Assembly (NCBI GenBank): GCA_018646825.1
Contig: JABGUA010000084.1
Span: 1-7,107 of the forward strand
Source of the DNA: Piscirickettsiaceae bacterium
Lineage (GTDB): Bacteria; Pseudomonadota; Gammaproteobacteria; Nitrosococcales; Methylophagaceae
Length of the DNA stretch: 7,107 bases
Direction: 5' to 3'
Shown: positions 1-6,268 of the stretch, one piece after another
Position numbering within the stretch: the first letter of the stretch is position 1
Layout: the number at the start of each line of letters is the position of its first letter
Position numbers and translations under genes: made by a program
The notes under the pieces: generated by a model
Told to the model about the DNA's origin: nothing
What the model saw: only the letters and a program-made list of their open reading frames with translations
The model's database searches: none

Positions 1-1
1 A

Positions 2-847
2 GATCCCCTGATTGTGATGCCGAACCCGTTCTATCAAATTTATGAAGGCGCTGCAATTTTAGCTGGCGCAACACCTTACTTACTCAATTGCACGGCAGAA
101 TCTGATTTCATGCCAGATTTTGATGCCGTCAGCCCAGCTGTTTGGCAACAATGTCAGCTTGTTTACTTGTGTAGTCCTGGTAACCCAACAGGTGCAGTGA
201 TTAATTCTGATGCCTTAACCAGACTCATCGCTCTCGCTCATAAGTACGATTTCATTATTGCTTCAGATGAATGCTATTCAGAGATCTATTTTGACGAAGC
301 TAGCCCGCCTATTGGATTACTACAAGCTGCAATGCTTTCTGGTTATACTGATTACAGCCGTTGCGTGGTATTCCATAGTTTGTCGAAGCGTTCAAATGCA
401 CCCGGGTTACGTTCTGGTTTTGTTGCGGGTGATGCAGCCATCTTGAAGGACTTTTTACGCTATCGCACCTATCATGGGTGTGCCATGCCGCCAGCAACAC
501 AAGCCGCTTCTATCAGTGCATGGCAAGATGAGGATCATGTTGCTTATAATCGACAGTATTACCGTGAAAAATTTGCTGCTGTTCTAGACATCCTCTCACC
601 AGTAATGAATGTAAAACAACCCGCAGCCAGTTTCTATCTTTGGGCTGAAACACCGATCGCTGATACCGTTTTCGCACAACGTTTATTTCATGAACAAAAT
701 GTAACCGTCTTACCCGGAAGCTATTTGGCCCGTGATACTGCCACAGGAAACCCGGGAGAAAATCGTATTCGCATGGCACTTGTTGCCTCATTAGAAGAAT
801 GTGTCGAAGCGGCTAGACGTATCCGCCATCTTATTGAAAACCTATAA
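2..847 (+). CDS. dapC: Succinyldiaminopimelate transaminase DapC, 5'-truncated
   Basis: PLP-dependent class I/II aminotransferase that converts N-succinyl-2-amino-6-ketopimelate to N-succinyl-LL-diaminopimelate with glutamate as amino donor, in the cytoplasmic lysine/peptidoglycan precursor pathway. The reading frame is open to the left edge (first full codon at base 2), so roughly the first 115-120 residues of a protein of about 400 are outside the window. GTG at 14 and ATG at 17 are internal codons, not starts. Visible landmarks are PNPFYQIYEGAA near the start, the SPGNPTGAV loop, ASDECYSEIYF with the cofactor-contacting Asp and Tyr, and SLSKRSNAPGLRSGF, whose lysine (codon 386-388) should carry PLP. 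The C-terminal stretch with VLPGSYLAR and NPGENRIRMALV matches the gammaproteobacterial DapC subfamily better than generic aspartate aminotransferases. It ends 29 bases before dapD, which supports the assignment. Confidence 0.93.
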   Translation, partial: DPLIVMPNPFYQIYEGAAILAGATPYLLNCTAESDFMPDFDAVSPAVWQQCQLVYLCSPGNPTGAVINSDALTRLIALAHKYDFIIASDECYSEIYFDEASPPIGLLQAAMLSGYTDYSRCVVFHSLSKRSNAPGLRSGFVAGDAAILKDFLRYRTYHGCAMPPATQAASISAWQDEDHVAYNRQYYREKFAAVLDILSPVMNVKQPAASFYLWAETPIADTVFAQRLFHEQNVTVLPGSYLARDTATGNPGENRIRMALVASLEECVEAARRIRHLIENL

Positions 848-855
848 TTTAAAAT

Positions 856-876
856 TCCAATTGGAGAAAGCCCAAC
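856..876 (+). promoter_or_regulatory. dapD ribosome binding site inside a short palindrome
   Basis: GGAG at 863-866 lies 10 bases before the dapD ATG and supports that start. The same bases form part of the perfect 10-base palindrome TCCAATTGGA (856-865). The palindrome is too short to form a stable hairpin alone, and it may be coincidence. Confidence 0.6.
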
Positions 877-1698
877 ATGAGTGATATTCAACAAATCATC
901 GAAGATGCCTTTGAGCATCGTGCTGATATTACCCCTGCAAATGCAGATGCTACTGTACGTGATGCTGTTAACGATGCACTTGAAATGCTTGATAATGGTT
1001 CAACCCGCGTTGCTGAAAAGCAAAATGGTGATTGGGTTGTCAACGAATGGCTAAAGAAAGCGGTTTTATTATCATTCCGTTTGAATGACAACAAAATCAT
1101 GCCCGGTAGTGAAACCAATTACTACGATAAAGTGGACCCAAAATTTGCCAGTTTCAGCGAAGCTGACTTTGATAAAGCCGGTATTCGTGTTGTCCCACCT
1201 GCTGCAGTTCGCCGTGGCTCATATATTGCGCCAAGTACCGTATTAATGCCCTCTTTTGTGAACATTGGCGCTTATGTTGATTCCGGTACGATGGTCGATA
1301 CATGGGCAACCGTTGGTTCATGTGCTCAAATCGGTAAAAACGTCCATTTATCAGGTGGTGTTGGCATTGGTGGTGTTTTAGAACCATTACAAGCTGGGCC
1401 TACAATTATTGAAGATAATTGCTTTATTGGCGCTCGCAGCGAAGTTGTTGAAGGTGTTATCGTCGAAGAAGGCGCTGTTATTTCAATGGGTGTTTATATT
1501 GGTCAAAGCACAAAAATATTTAACCGTATGACCGGTGAAATCAGCTATGGTCGTATTCCTGCCGGTTCGGTTGTTGTTTCTGGTAACTTGCCTTCTAAAG
1601 ATGGCACTTACAGCCTGTATTGTGCAGTTATTGTGAAACAAGTTGATGCGAAAACACGCGGTAAAGTTGGTATCAATGAATTACTTCGCGATATTTAA
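877..1698 (+). CDS. dapD: Tetrahydrodipicolinate N-succinyltransferase DapD
   Basis: Transfers succinyl from succinyl-CoA to tetrahydrodipicolinate, the first step of the succinylase branch of diaminopimelate synthesis, in the cytoplasm; the family is trimeric. The 273-residue product has the usual length (E. coli about 274) and resembles the E. coli protein along its whole length. An N-terminal helical domain (about 1-100) is followed by the left-handed beta-helix domain (about 105-240) with hexapeptide repeats, including VNIGAYVDSGTMVDTWATVGS, GKNVHLSGGVGIGGVLEP and IEDNCFIGARSEVVEG. Asp141 and Glu189, reported as catalytically important in this family, are both present at the same numbers. 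The C-terminal part contains LPSKDGTYSLYCAVIVK and ends in GINELLRDI. The ATG start has a GGAG 10 bases upstream. No convincing terminator follows the gene. Confidence 0.97.
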   Translation: MSDIQQIIEDAFEHRADITPANADATVRDAVNDALEMLDNGSTRVAEKQNGDWVVNEWLKKAVLLSFRLNDNKIMPGSETNYYDKVDPKFASFSEADFDKAGIRVVPPAAVRRGSYIAPSTVLMPSFVNIGAYVDSGTMVDTWATVGSCAQIGKNVHLSGGVGIGGVLEPLQAGPTIIEDNCFIGARSEVVEGVIVEEGAVISMGVYIGQSTKIFNRMTGEISYGRIPAGSVVVSGNLPSKDGTYSLYCAVIVKQVDAKTRGKVGINELLRDI

Positions 1699-1855
1699 TA
1701 TTAATGGTCTTTTTATCCGATGGCAGCGTTGAATTATTTTTCTGTGATCCTCATGTATTTCAATACACTCCGGTTCTCAAAAAATGATTCGCCTTGCCCT
1801 CGAATAAAAATCCTCATGAATAGTTCTTTCTTATTAAGTTGAGATTAGATTCAAT
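1699..1855. other. Intergenic region dapD-yffB
   Basis: This is the only large gap in the dap cluster (157 bases). No clear hairpin-plus-T-run terminator is visible. A weak promoter for yffB-dapE is possible (TTGAAT at 1729-1734, without a good -10 at the right distance). The nine-base word ATCCTCATG occurs twice, at 1747-1755 and 1810-1818, 63 bases apart. A 7-codon ATG-to-stop frame at 1784-1807 has no supporting ribosome binding site. Confidence 0.5.
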
Positions 1856-2200
1856 ATGATTCTATATGGCATTAAAAATTGCGATACGGTTAAAAAAGCA
1901 CGTCGTTGGCTTGAGGCTAACGACGTGGCTTATACTTTCCATGATTTTCGTGCTGATGGCCTTGACCAAAGTAGGATTGAAACTTGGTTGAAAAAAGTCT
2001 CATGGGAGATCTTGCTTAATAAACGCGGTACGACTTGGCGTAAGCTAGAAGATCCGCGAAAAGAGCAACTTGATGAAGCCCTTGCCGTTGAGCTCATGTT
2101 GGCAAATCCAACTTTGATTAAACGGCCAGTAATGACACGCAATGATGACTGTGTCGTCGGCTTTAAAGAAGCCGACTACACTGCTTATTTTGGAAAATAA
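1856..2200 (+). CDS. yffB: Spx/ArsC-like thioredoxin-fold protein, YffB type
   Basis: A 114-residue member of the ArsC/Spx/YffB family, strongly resembling E. coli YffB; both share YGIKNCDT at the N-terminus, KKARRWLEAN, a central RGTTWRKL and IKRP near the C-terminus. Cys9 in the NCDT motif is the expected redox or thiol-reactive residue. There is no CXXC pair; the other cysteine, Cys99, is far away in sequence. The family has a thioredoxin-like fold, but the role of YffB is not firmly established (glutathione-dependent thiol reductase activity has been suggested), and arsenate reduction should not be assumed. The gene sits directly before dapE, as it does in E. coli, with one base between stop and next start, so co-translation is likely. 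Its own ribosome binding site is poor: a GAG at 1841-1843 lies 12 bases before the ATG. Confidence 0.92.
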   Translation: MILYGIKNCDTVKKARRWLEANDVAYTFHDFRADGLDQSRIETWLKKVSWEILLNKRGTTWRKLEDPRKEQLDEALAVELMLANPTLIKRPVMTRNDDCVVGFKEADYTAYFGK

Positions 2201-2201
2201 T

Positions 2202-3341
2202 ATGTCTGCCACACTCGCTCTCACACAGGACCTGCTCAGCCGAGATAGCATTACACCTGATGATAAAGGATGTCAGAAATTATTAGCTGACAGACTCTCT
2301 GCCATTGGGTTCGAGATCGAACATCTACGTTTTGGCCAAGATGATGATTGGACTGATAACATATGGGCACGTCGAGGCACGACTGGCCCTGTCTTTGCTT
2401 TTGCTGGCCATACTGATGTTGTCCCAACAGGACCGATAACGGACTGGCAGTCACACCCTTTTGAGCCTGAAATTCGTGATGGCTTGTTATATGGTCGTGG
2501 CGCAGCAGATATGAAAGGCAGTATCGCAGCCATGGTGACAGCCTGTGAACGCTTTGTTGCACAACATCCCGATCATACTGGCAGTCTCGCCTTCTTAATC
2601 ACCAGTGATGAGGAAGGACCTGCGACTGGTGGTACTGTTAAGGTCATTGAAACACTTGAAGCTCGTGGTGAAAAAATAGACTGGTGCTTGGTTGGGGAGC
2701 CGAGTAGTACCGCTAAAGTTGGGGATATTGTTAAAAATGGTCGCCGTGGTTCTCTAAATGGGCATCTGACTATTAAAGGAAAACAAGGCCATATTGCTTA
2801 CCCACATTTAGCTGAAAACCCGATACATTTGATGGCCCCAGTTCTCAATGCTTTATGTCAATTAAAGTGGGACAAAGGTAATGCGGATTTCCCTCCAACC
2901 AGTTTCCAAGTGTCTAATTTGAATTCGGGCACCGGCGTGACTAATGTGATTCCGGGTGTAGCTGAACTTGTGTTTAATTTCCGTTATTCAACAGAGTCCA
3001 CACACGACCAACTTCAGCAGCAGGTTGAAACTGTCTTGAATCAGCACGGTTTAGATTATGATTTATCTTGGTCCTTATCTGGTAAGCCCTTTAGAACTGC
3101 TAGTGGCCCGTTGGTTGACTCCGTTAAATCTGCCATTCAAACTGTAACCGGTTATGACACTGAACTCTCTACCTCTGGTGGTACCTCTGACGGGCGCTTT
3201 ATTGCGCCAACAGGTGCGCAAGTCGTTGAGCTCGGCCCATGTAATGCCACTATTCATCAAGTGAATGAATGCGTTTCTGTTAAAGATCTTGACACTTTGT
3301 CGGAGATCTATGAGACTCTGCTGCAAAATCTTCTGACTTAA
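2202..3341 (+). CDS. dapE: Succinyl-diaminopimelate desuccinylase DapE
   Basis: Di-zinc M20-family hydrolase that cleaves N-succinyl-LL-diaminopimelate to LL-diaminopimelate and succinate in the cytoplasm. From the ATG at 2202 the product is 379 residues, close to the family's usual 375-377. The five expected metal ligands are visible: His70 (AGHTD), Asp103 (GRGAADMKG), Glu138 (SDEEGPATGG), Glu166 (GEPSST) and His352 (TIHQVNE). Asp72 and the general base Glu137 are also present. His198 in GKQGHIAYPH belongs to the dimerisation domain that completes the active site of the partner subunit. The start is chosen because GGAAAA at 2192-2197 is well spaced, and because an in-frame ATG at 2142 would add 20 atypical residues overlapping yffB. 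The stop of yffB is one base upstream. Confidence 0.97.
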   Translation: MSATLALTQDLLSRDSITPDDKGCQKLLADRLSAIGFEIEHLRFGQDDDWTDNIWARRGTTGPVFAFAGHTDVVPTGPITDWQSHPFEPEIRDGLLYGRGAADMKGSIAAMVTACERFVAQHPDHTGSLAFLITSDEEGPATGGTVKVIETLEARGEKIDWCLVGEPSSTAKVGDIVKNGRRGSLNGHLTIKGKQGHIAYPHLAENPIHLMAPVLNALCQLKWDKGNADFPPTSFQVSNLNSGTGVTNVIPGVAELVFNFRYSTESTHDQLQQQVETVLNQHGLDYDLSWSLSGKPFRTASGPLVDSVKSAIQTVTGYDTELSTSGGTSDGRFIAPTGAQVVELGPCNATIHQVNECVSVKDLDTLSEIYETLLQNLLT

Positions 3342-3352
3342 AGACAAACACT

Positions 3353-3646
3353 ATGTTTAGCCCGTCTAAACAACATCAGCTACTTTATTTCATTACAGCA
3401 CTCTTGCTGTTAATGCAGTCGCTTGCCATTTGGCATGATGCTGAGCATGCTTTTCATGCTGAAGATGAGCAGTGTGAACGTTTCGAAGCCTTTGCTAATA
3501 GCCCCGCCCTAGATATTGTCCCTCACCTTTCCGTTACTACCGTGGCATACAACACGGTTGTTAACGCTGTTCAATCTATCACGCTACGCCAAAACAAACA
3601 GCGTGATGCCTATGCCATCCGCGCCCCCCCTGTCTTATTCTCCTAA
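3353..3646 (+). CDS. Small His-rich exported or membrane-anchored protein, probably zinc-linked
   Basis: A 97-residue protein of uncertain function. Residues about 9-27 form a hydrophobic segment after a short charged N-terminus, consistent with a signal peptide or single membrane anchor. Just beyond it is a cluster of possible metal ligands: His28, His32, His35, Glu37, Asp38, Glu39 and Cys41. The C-terminus ends in RAPPVLFS. This layout (hydrophobic start, His/acidic/Cys patch, RAPP-like end) resembles short proteins of the DUF2946 kind often encoded beside metal-uptake TonB-dependent receptors; the assignment is from memory of the pattern and is not certain. It starts 11 bases after the dapE stop with only a weak AAGA as ribosome binding site, so it is probably read from the dap transcript or from an unseen promoter inside dapE. 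The receptor gene follows after 176 bases. A role in periplasmic zinc handling is inferred from this context. Confidence 0.72.
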   Translation: MFSPSKQHQLLYFITALLLLMQSLAIWHDAEHAFHAEDEQCERFEAFANSPALDIVPHLSVTTVAYNTVVNAVQSITLRQNKQRDAYAIRAPPVLFS

Positions 3647-3653
3647 TCCTTTC

Positions 3654-3684
3654 ATAAATCAAGTCCTAGATTTGTCTTATTTTT
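3654..3684 (+). terminator. Weak terminator-like hairpin after the His-rich gene
   Basis: ATAAATC (3654-3660) can pair with GATTTGT (3669-3675, one G-U pair) around an 8-base loop, followed by CTTATTTTT. The stem is AT-rich and weak, so at best this is an inefficient terminator. It overlaps and excludes the CTAGATT/AATCTAG hairpin. Confidence 0.3.
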
Positions 3685-3696
3685 GACTTAATCTAG
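3666..3696. repeat. Inverted repeat CTAGATT/AATCTAG at the receptor promoter
   Basis: The perfect 7-base arms CTAGATT (3666-3672) and AATCTAG (3690-3696) are separated by 17 bases, within which GTC (3674-3676) and GAC (3685-3687) can also pair. The right arm touches the proposed -35 element, so the repeat could be an operator. It does not resemble the Zur or Fur consensus as I know them. Confidence 0.5.
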
Positions 3697-3712
3697 CGAT
3701 TAACAATTTATT
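3684..3712 (+). promoter_or_regulatory. Candidate sigma70 promoter for the receptor gene
   Basis: TTGACT (3684-3689) is a near-consensus -35. TTTATT (3707-3712) lies 17 bases further on and is a 4-of-6 match to the -10. Transcription would start near 3719-3720, just at the beginning of the foldable leader. Other AT-rich -10 choices exist in 3709-3718, so the exact position is uncertain. Confidence 0.45.
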
Positions 3713-3719
3713 TATACAC

Positions 3720-3806
3720 AGGTATCACATAAACAAGGGAACACCCCTCTGTTTATCAATGCGTTATGTTGCTTCTTAAAGCGTCATATACATTTATTGA
3801 ATACCT
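3720..3806 (+). promoter_or_regulatory. Candidate structured 5' leader of the ZnuD-like receptor gene
   Basis: Two hairpins are visible. Hairpin A (3729-3756) pairs ATAAACA-AGGG with CCCT-C-TGTTTAT: 11 base pairs with one bulged C (3749) and a 5-base loop. Hairpin B (3765-3788) pairs TATGTTGCTT with AAGCGTCATA around the loop CTTA, with one T-T mismatch and one G-U pair. Both can be enclosed by AGGTAT (3720-3725) with ATACCT (3801-3806), giving a three-way junction that ends six bases before the ribosome binding site. No T-run follows either hairpin, so these are not ordinary terminators. I do not recognise a known riboswitch class. The fold was found by eye; the short closing helix could be chance. 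Confidence 0.4.
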
Positions 3807-3811
3807 ATGCT

Positions 3812-3822
3812 GGAGAATAGTA
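3812..3822 (+). promoter_or_regulatory. Ribosome binding site fixing the receptor start
   Basis: GGAG (3812-3815) is 7 bases before ATG 3823. This favours 3823 over the in-frame ATG at 3766, which has no such site and lies inside hairpin B. Confidence 0.8.
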
Positions 3823-5961
3823 ATGGGAAACCCATTTTATAAAAAAAGAACGGCGTTCTTAATCAGCACCGCTTTATCTTCTATGGTTATGAATCCGTCA
3901 GTCTATGCGGCTGAGCCAACACCCCTAGAAATGCACAACCTCATTGTTACTTCTGATCCATTTGGGGATCGCACTGTTGATGATTTAATTAATTCTGTCA
4001 CGGTCATTACAGACGAAGAATTAGCACACCGCCAATCAACAACACTGGGCGAAACCTTAGATGGTTTACCAGGTATCAGCAATTCAGACTTCGGACCCGG
4101 TGTCGGCCGTCCCGTCGTTCGTGGTTTGACGGGTTCTCGTGTTCAAATTCTAAATAATGGCTTAAGAGTTGTTGACGTTGCTGGGGAAGGTGCAGATCAT
4201 AATGTCGCGATAGGCACCAGTAATGCATCTCAGGTTGAAATTATGCGTGGCCCTGCAACCCTACTGTATGGCGGTAATGCATCCGGTGGTGTCATTAATG
4301 TCATTAGTGAACATTTCAACCCTAACTTCAGTGATGAAACCAATGTTCATGGTCAATTTAGCTATAGTGGCAATGGTAACCAACGTCTCGGTAATATTGG
4401 TCTTTCATTACCTCTATCAGACAATTTTGTGATTCGCAGTGATTATGCTGGCCAACGTAGCGATGACTTTGATATCGATGGTTTCCAAGGCGAAGATCAA
4501 ACAACCGGCGATAAAGGCACTTTAGAGAATAGTGGTAACGATATTAATAGCTTCTCTTTAACGGGTCTTTACAGCCAAGACTGGGGATTTGCAGCGCTTG
4601 GTTATAGCCGCTGGAAGACAAGCTACGGCATTCCAACCGTCATTACAGGTGTCGGTGAAGAAGAACAAGCGCATATCAGAGCAGACTATGAACGTCTGGA
4701 TTTTCGTAGTGAAATCGATGATCCCTTCGCAGGTATTCATACCGCCCGCTTTAAAGTCGCCTATACCGAATTCTATCAGGCTGAAGTTGCCGCTGAATTT
4801 GATGGTGGGCTTCTAGAAGGGTCTGGCGTTGAAGGTGAATTTGATAAAGATGAAACGGAAGTACGTATCGAGTTACTCCATAATCCAATTGGTGCCTGGG
4901 ATGGTGTCGTTGGTTTACAAATCAATGATGCTGATTTTCAGACTAGTGCACCCGAAGCAGGTGGTCATGGTGGCAGTTTCTATGTCCGTGATAACGAAAC
5001 GCGTTCTTATGGCGTATTTGTCTTAGAAAACACAGAAACCTCTTTTGGTCATGTTGAATTAGCCGCACGTATTGATTATGTCGACTCTGAACCTGCTACT
5101 TTAGATCAAGAGCGTGACGTTGACTTCGTAGCCCCATTCGTAGGTGAGTTAATGCAAACGGCTAAACTCGGCGACCGTAGCTTTACACCTTTCAGTGTGT
5201 CGGCAGGTGCCATTGTTGATATCAATGATAGCCATCACTTTAGAGTGTCATTAAGTCGATCCGAGCGGGCACCCTCACCGGAACAACTTTATTCGTTCGG
5301 TGAACACCATGCCTCAGAAACGGTTGAAATTGGTGATCCCGACTTAGACGAAGAAGCCTACACCAATTTAGAAATTGGTTTAGATAGACATCACGGTGAT
5401 TTTACCTATAACATCACCGCGTTCTATAACCAAGTCAGCGACTATATTTATCTAGAGACCCTGACGATTGGTGGCGCTGAAGTCTTGAGTGATGAAGGTA
5501 ACAACTTCCTTACTAATGAACAAGAAGATGCCAAATTCTATGGTGCTGAATTTACATCAGCATGGCATATCAGCGAAGGCAATGTGCCTTTCAAATTGCG
5601 CCTCTCTGCTGATTACGTCAGAGCTAAGCTAGATAGCGGTGACGATTTACCGCGTATCTCTCCAGCTCGTGTAGGTTTAGGATTTGATACGGGTCGCGGT
5701 GACTTAGCATTCAGTATGGATTATCAACGTGTCTTTAACCAAAGTAAAACAGCAAATCTCGAAAGTGGTACTGATGGTTATGACTTATTGTCTTTTAATG
5801 CAAATTGGTCACCAAACTCATTAAAAGGCTTGGGGGTTTTTGTTAAAGGACGTAATTTATTAAATGAAGACGGACGTCGTCACACTAGTTTCTTAAAAGA
5901 CGCGACAACCATTACAGGTCGTAGCATTTTGGCTGGTGTTAATTTCGACTTTAACCTTTAG
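3823..5961 (+). CDS. TonB-dependent outer-membrane receptor, ZnuD-like (probable zinc uptake)
   Basis: A 712-residue outer-membrane receptor expected to import a metal ion or metal complex using TonB/ExbBD energy. From the ATG at 3823 the protein opens with a signal peptide (about 1-29: KKR, hydrophobic stretch, cleavage near SVYA/AEP). A TonB-box-like HNLIVT (38-43) is followed by the plug domain (about 50-165, with LGETLDGLPGIS, RPVVRGLTGSRVQILNNGLR and VEIMRGPATLLYGG) and then a beta-barrel to the end. It resembles Neisseria ZnuD in plug and barrel: GADHN (Asp125-His126) corresponds to the plug Asp-His pair that contacts zinc in ZnuD, and QLYSFGEHHASETVEIG (His495-His496) corresponds to the barrel segment holding a zinc-binding His. 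The long His-rich loop of Neisseria ZnuD is absent; here the region is rich in acidic residues, with one GGHGG. Substrate is therefore inferred as zinc, but another metal is possible. A terminator follows. Confidence 0.88.
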   Translation: MGNPFYKKRTAFLISTALSSMVMNPSVYAAEPTPLEMHNLIVTSDPFGDRTVDDLINSVTVITDEELAHRQSTTLGETLDGLPGISNSDFGPGVGRPVVRGLTGSRVQILNNGLRVVDVAGEGADHNVAIGTSNASQVEIMRGPATLLYGGNASGGVINVISEHFNPNFSDETNVHGQFSYSGNGNQRLGNIGLSLPLSDNFVIRSDYAGQRSDDFDIDGFQGEDQTTGDKGTLENSGNDINSFSLTGLYSQDWGFAALGYSRWKTSYGIPTVITGVGEEEQAHIRADYERLDFRSEIDDPFAGIHTARFKVAYTEFYQAEVAAEFDGGLLEGSGVEGEFDKDETEVRIELLHNPIGAWDGVVGLQINDADFQTSAPEAGGHGGSFYVRDNETRSYGVFVLENTETSFGHVELAARIDYVDSEPATLDQERDVDFVAPFVGELMQTAKLGDRSFTPFSVSAGAIVDINDSHHFRVSLSRSERAPSPEQLYSFGEHHASETVEIGDPDLDEEAYTNLEIGLDRHHGDFTYNITAFYNQVSDYIYLETLTIGGAEVLSDEGNNFLTNEQEDAKFYGAEFTSAWHISEGNVPFKLRLSADYVRAKLDSGDDLPRISPARVGLGFDTGRGDLAFSMDYQRVFNQSKTANLESGTDGYDLLSFNANWSPNSLKGLGVFVKGRNLLNEDGRRHTSFLKDATTITGRSILAGVNFDFNL

Positions 5962-5980
5962 TTTAACTGCATTGAATCAT

Positions 5981-6016
5981 ATATCACCGGTTTGTTTTTA
6001 GCCGGTGGTATTTTTT
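5981..6016 (+). terminator. Intrinsic terminator of the receptor gene
   Basis: ATATCACCGG (5981-5990) pairs with CCGGTGGTAT (6002-6011) in a 10-base-pair stem with one G-U pair and an 11-base loop. The run of six T ends at 6016. It lies 19 bases after the receptor stop. In the opposite direction the stem is not followed by a T-run, so it mainly serves the + strand gene. Confidence 0.88.
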
Positions 6017-6085
6017 CATTGCACGGTTTACAACATTATTACTAAGCCTTTACCCAAATGTCTGAACCTTCATGTTAATTTTGTT

Positions 6086-6256
6086 TTAAAAGTCAGACCA
6101 ATCTAGCGGACTTTGTACACTATTCATGTTCATATCGTAATCTGTAACTTCACTTTCTAAGAACATATCTTCGCTTTCGTCATATTCTACGTTGTCACTG
6201 CCAAACTCTTCTTCAACCATTAACACTTCATCATTGCTATCTCTGTATTTCATCAT
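6086..6256 (-). CDS. Very acidic 56-residue protein of unknown function
   Basis: I do not recognise this protein. It reads MMKYRDSNDEVLMVEEEFG at the start and SVQSPLDWSDF at the end. It has 18 Asp/Glu and only two basic residues (Lys3, Arg5), no cysteine, no signal peptide and no membrane segment, so it is probably cytoplasmic and perhaps disordered. Support for it being real: GAGGT (+ strand 6261-6265) sits 4 bases before the first ATG and 7 before the second ATG (6253), the gene begins 12 bases after the ydfG stop on the same strand, and it fills the space before the convergent receptor gene. Either of the two consecutive ATGs could be the start. Its place behind ydfG suggests the same transcript. 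The function is unknown; possibilities such as a partner or regulator of the upstream enzyme are speculation. Confidence 0.65.
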   Translation of the reverse strand: MMKYRDSNDEVLMVEEEFGSDNVEYDESEDMFLESEVTDYDMNMNSVQSPLDWSDF

Positions 6257-6268
6257 TCATACCTCAGA

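Noticed and set aside
1784..1807. Seven-codon frame in the dapD-yffB gap
   Set aside because: No ribosome binding site, no attenuator-like hairpin after it and no lysine codons, so an attenuation peptide is not supported.
1856..2200. Arsenate reductase function for the ArsC-like gene
   Set aside because: It matches the YffB branch (NCDT, RGTTWRKL) beside dapE, and no arsenic-resistance genes are nearby.
2142..2201. In-frame upstream ATG that would lengthen DapE by 20 residues
   Set aside because: It lies inside yffB and the added residues are unlike DapE N-termini. The ATG at 2202 has a well-spaced GGAAAA and gives the family's usual length.
3759..3779. Six-codon frame (MRYVAS) in the receptor leader as a leader peptide
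   Set aside because: It has no ribosome binding site and no run of regulatory codons; frames this short occur often by chance.
3766..3822. In-frame upstream ATG for the receptor
   Set aside because: There is no ribosome binding site before it, and it would put 19 residues ahead of a normal signal peptide. The ATG at 3823 has GGAG 7 bases upstream.
3720..3822. Cobalamin riboswitch, common before TonB-dependent receptors
   Set aside because: No B12-box-like GCCACTG is present and the leader is too short; the receptor also resembles ZnuD and not BtuB.
3647..3822. Zur box in front of the receptor gene
   Set aside because: I searched for a GTTATA/TATAAC-type palindrome. Only a single half-like GTTATG (3763-3768) is seen, with no matching second half at the right distance.
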